Of a stretch of DNA of 64,000 nucleotides, positions 62,725-64,000 are shown one piece after another. A program made the translations under genes and the position numbers. A model generated the notes under the pieces. The model saw nothing but the letters and a program-made list of their open reading frames with translations, ran no database searches and had not been told where the DNA came from. Source of the stretch: Luteimicrobium album. GTDB taxonomy: Bacteria > Actinomycetota > Actinomycetes > Actinomycetales > Cellulomonadaceae. The first letter of the stretch is position 1. Each line of letters begins with the position of its first letter. Location of the stretch: assembly GCF_030161555.1 (NCBI RefSeq), contig NZ_BSUK01000001.1, positions 1,550,001 through 1,614,000 of the forward strand, given 5' to 3'.

Positions 62725-64000
62725 ATGCTCGACACCCAGGCGCCCGGCGCGGCCTGCCCGGCCGCCGGCCCCCTCGCACCGTCCGCCCAGCCCGCTCCGG
62801 CCGTCGTCGGACGCTCGCGCCGCCGTCTGCCCGACGCCGCGGCGTTCGCGCTCCTGCTCTCGGTGATCGTGTTCTTCCTCGCGTCGTCGAGCGCGCCGAC
62901 CCCGCTCTACGCGACCTACCAGGCCGAGTGGGGTTTCACGCCCATCACGACGACCCACGTCTTCGGGATCTACGCCGTGGCGGTCCTCGCGGCGCTGCTC
63001 GTCGCGGGACGGCTGTCCGACCACGTGGGCCGCCGGCCCGTGCTGCTGGGCGCCGTCGGGCTGCAGATCGGCGCGATGGTCGTCTTCACGACGGCGGCGG
63101 GCGTCGACGAGCTCATGCTCGCCCGGGTCGTCCAGGGGGTCGCGACGGGCGCGGCCGCCGGGGCGGTGGGCGCGGCGCTGCTCGACCTGTCGGCTCGTCA
63201 CGGCACGCTCGCCAACGCCGTCGCGACCCCCGTGGGCACGGCGCTCGGCGCGCTCGGTGCCGGCGTCCTCGTGCAGTACCTGCCCCAGCCGACGCATCTC
63301 GTCTACGACGTCCTCATCGGCGTGTTCGTGCTCCAGGCGGTGGGCGTCCTGCTCATGGCGGAGACCCTCGCGGCCGCCCGGCCTGGCGCCCTCGCGTCGC
63401 TCCGCCCCCGTCTGGGCGCTCCACGGGCCGCGCGCCTCACGCTGCTCGGCGTGGTGCCCGCGCTCGTCGCGAGCTGGTCGCTCGCGGGCCTCTACGGGGC
63501 GCTCGGGCCGTCGCTCGTCCGGCTCCTCGCGCCGTCGGCGGGGGTGCTGGCCGGGGGTGCGTCGCTGTTCGCGCTCGCCGGCAGCGGCGCGGTGAGCGTC
63601 TACCTGGTGCGGTCGGTCCCCGCGCGGACCGTCCTGCTGCTCGCGATGCCCGCGCTCGTCGTCGGGCTGGGGATCGCGCTCGTCGCCCTGTCGACGGGGT
63701 CGCTCGCGCTCTTCTTCGTCGGGACCGTCGTCGCGGGGCTTGGGTTCGGCGCGAGCTTCACCGGCGGCATCCGGCTCACGGTGCCGTTCGCGGCCGAGCA
63801 CGAGCGCGCCGGGCTGCTGTCCGTGCTCTACGTCGTCGCGTACGTCGCGATGGGGGTGCCGGCCGTCGTCGCCGGGTACCTCGTCGTGCACGGCGGCGGG
63901 CTGCTCGCGACGGCGCAGGGCTACGCGCTCGTCGCGATCGGGCTCGCTGTCGTGGCGACGGCCGTGCTGCTGCTCACCGGTCGGCCGCGCAGGGCAGACT
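62725..64000 (+). CDS. MFS transporter, truncated by the window end
   Basis: 425 residues visible without a stop, twelve helices. VIVFFLASSSAPTPLYATYQ at helix 1, GRLSDHVGRRPVLLGAVGLQ (motif A), ARVVQGVATGAAAGAVGAAL. Target of the divergent TetR protein by position; GGAGG 6 nt before ATG 62725. Substrate unknown. Continues past 64000. Confidence 0.9.
   Translation, partial: MLDTQAPGAACPAAGPLAPSAQPAPAVVGRSRRRLPDAAAFALLLSVIVFFLASSSAPTPLYATYQAEWGFTPITTTHVFGIYAVAVLAALLVAGRLSDHVGRRPVLLGAVGLQIGAMVVFTTAAGVDELMLARVVQGVATGAAAGAVGAALLDLSARHGTLANAVATPVGTALGALGAGVLVQYLPQPTHLVYDVLIGVFVLQAVGVLLMAETLAAARPGALASLRPRLGAPRAARLTLLGVVPALVASWSLAGLYGALGPSLVRLLAPSAGVLAGGASLFALAGSGAVSVYLVRSVPARTVLLLAMPALVVGLGIALVALSTGSLALFFVGTVVAGLGFGASFTGGIRLTVPFAAEHERAGLLSVLYVVAYVAMGVPAVVAGYLVVHGGGLLATAQGYALVAIGLAVVATAVLLLTGRPRRAD

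Noticed and set aside
62650..63891. 413-residue minus-strand ORF opposite the last MFS gene
   Set aside because: Arg/Glu/His-rich composition typical of antisense GC-rich frames and no domains; the plus strand is an uninterrupted MFS transporter.

Overview
The window is about 64 kb of very GC-rich DNA with dense, short-spaced genes, ATGA/GTGA start-stop overlaps, many GTG starts and many start codons lying 6-8 nt behind a TANNNT hexamer (leaderless promoters). Together with the encapsulin/DyP pair, a 13E12-type HNH protein under a LexA box, a DtxR/IdeR box and a secreted GH87-type alpha-1,3-glucanase, this points to an actinomycete, probably Micrococcales of the Cellulomonas/Cellulosimicrobium/Promicromonospora kind (inference). 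No rRNA, tRNA, CRISPR array, prophage or insertion sequence was seen; it is ordinary chromosome with small accessory islands.

Layout. 0-5 kb: a YbaK-type editing enzyme, a DyP peroxidase-encapsulin nanocompartment operon, a secreted HNH nuclease, a phosphotransferase and a UBP zinc-finger protein. 5-9.7 kb: uracil-DNA glycosylase and a three-gene proton-pumping transhydrogenase (pntA1-pntA2-pntB), then a DUF2993 protein. 9.8-18.7 kb: a polar amino-acid ABC importer, cspA, and a complete branched-chain amino-acid importer livKHMGF. 18.7-22.6 kb: histidine phosphatase, APC permease and an SOS-box-controlled 13E12 HNH protein. 22.6-30.7 kb: an operon of class II aldolase, HAD phosphatase, dhaL and dhaK followed by a giant membrane-anchored alpha-glucuronidase-like protein, then a small ABC pair. 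30.7-35 kb: a VapBC-like toxin-antitoxin pair, an iron-regulated siderophore-interacting protein, an Abi/HEPN-like protein and a sulfite-oxidase-like / flavin reductase / DUF6510 redox cassette. 35-49 kb: oxidoreductases and MFS exporters, each paired with a regulator (MarR, LysR, GntR, HxlR, MarR) and recognisable operators. 48-64 kb: small enzymes, a protein with serine at every third residue, the GH87-like glucanase, MazF, an ABC-2 exporter, an RHH/DUF4097 pair, a HerA-like ATPase, an acetyltransferase and two MFS exporters around a TetR regulator.

A pervasive feature is that 21 genes, including obvious housekeeping ones, are each broken by one to three apparent frameshifts. All 26 can be read as loss of one base, mostly in a G or C run, or of one dinucleotide unit. 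I therefore treat these genes as intact in the cell and the breaks as probable sequence errors; coordinates are for the whole gene and the break positions are given. Regulation is unusually readable here: operators for LexA, DtxR/IdeR, TetR, MarR, HxlR, GntR and LysR-type proteins can be proposed directly from symmetric motifs next to the matching genes.
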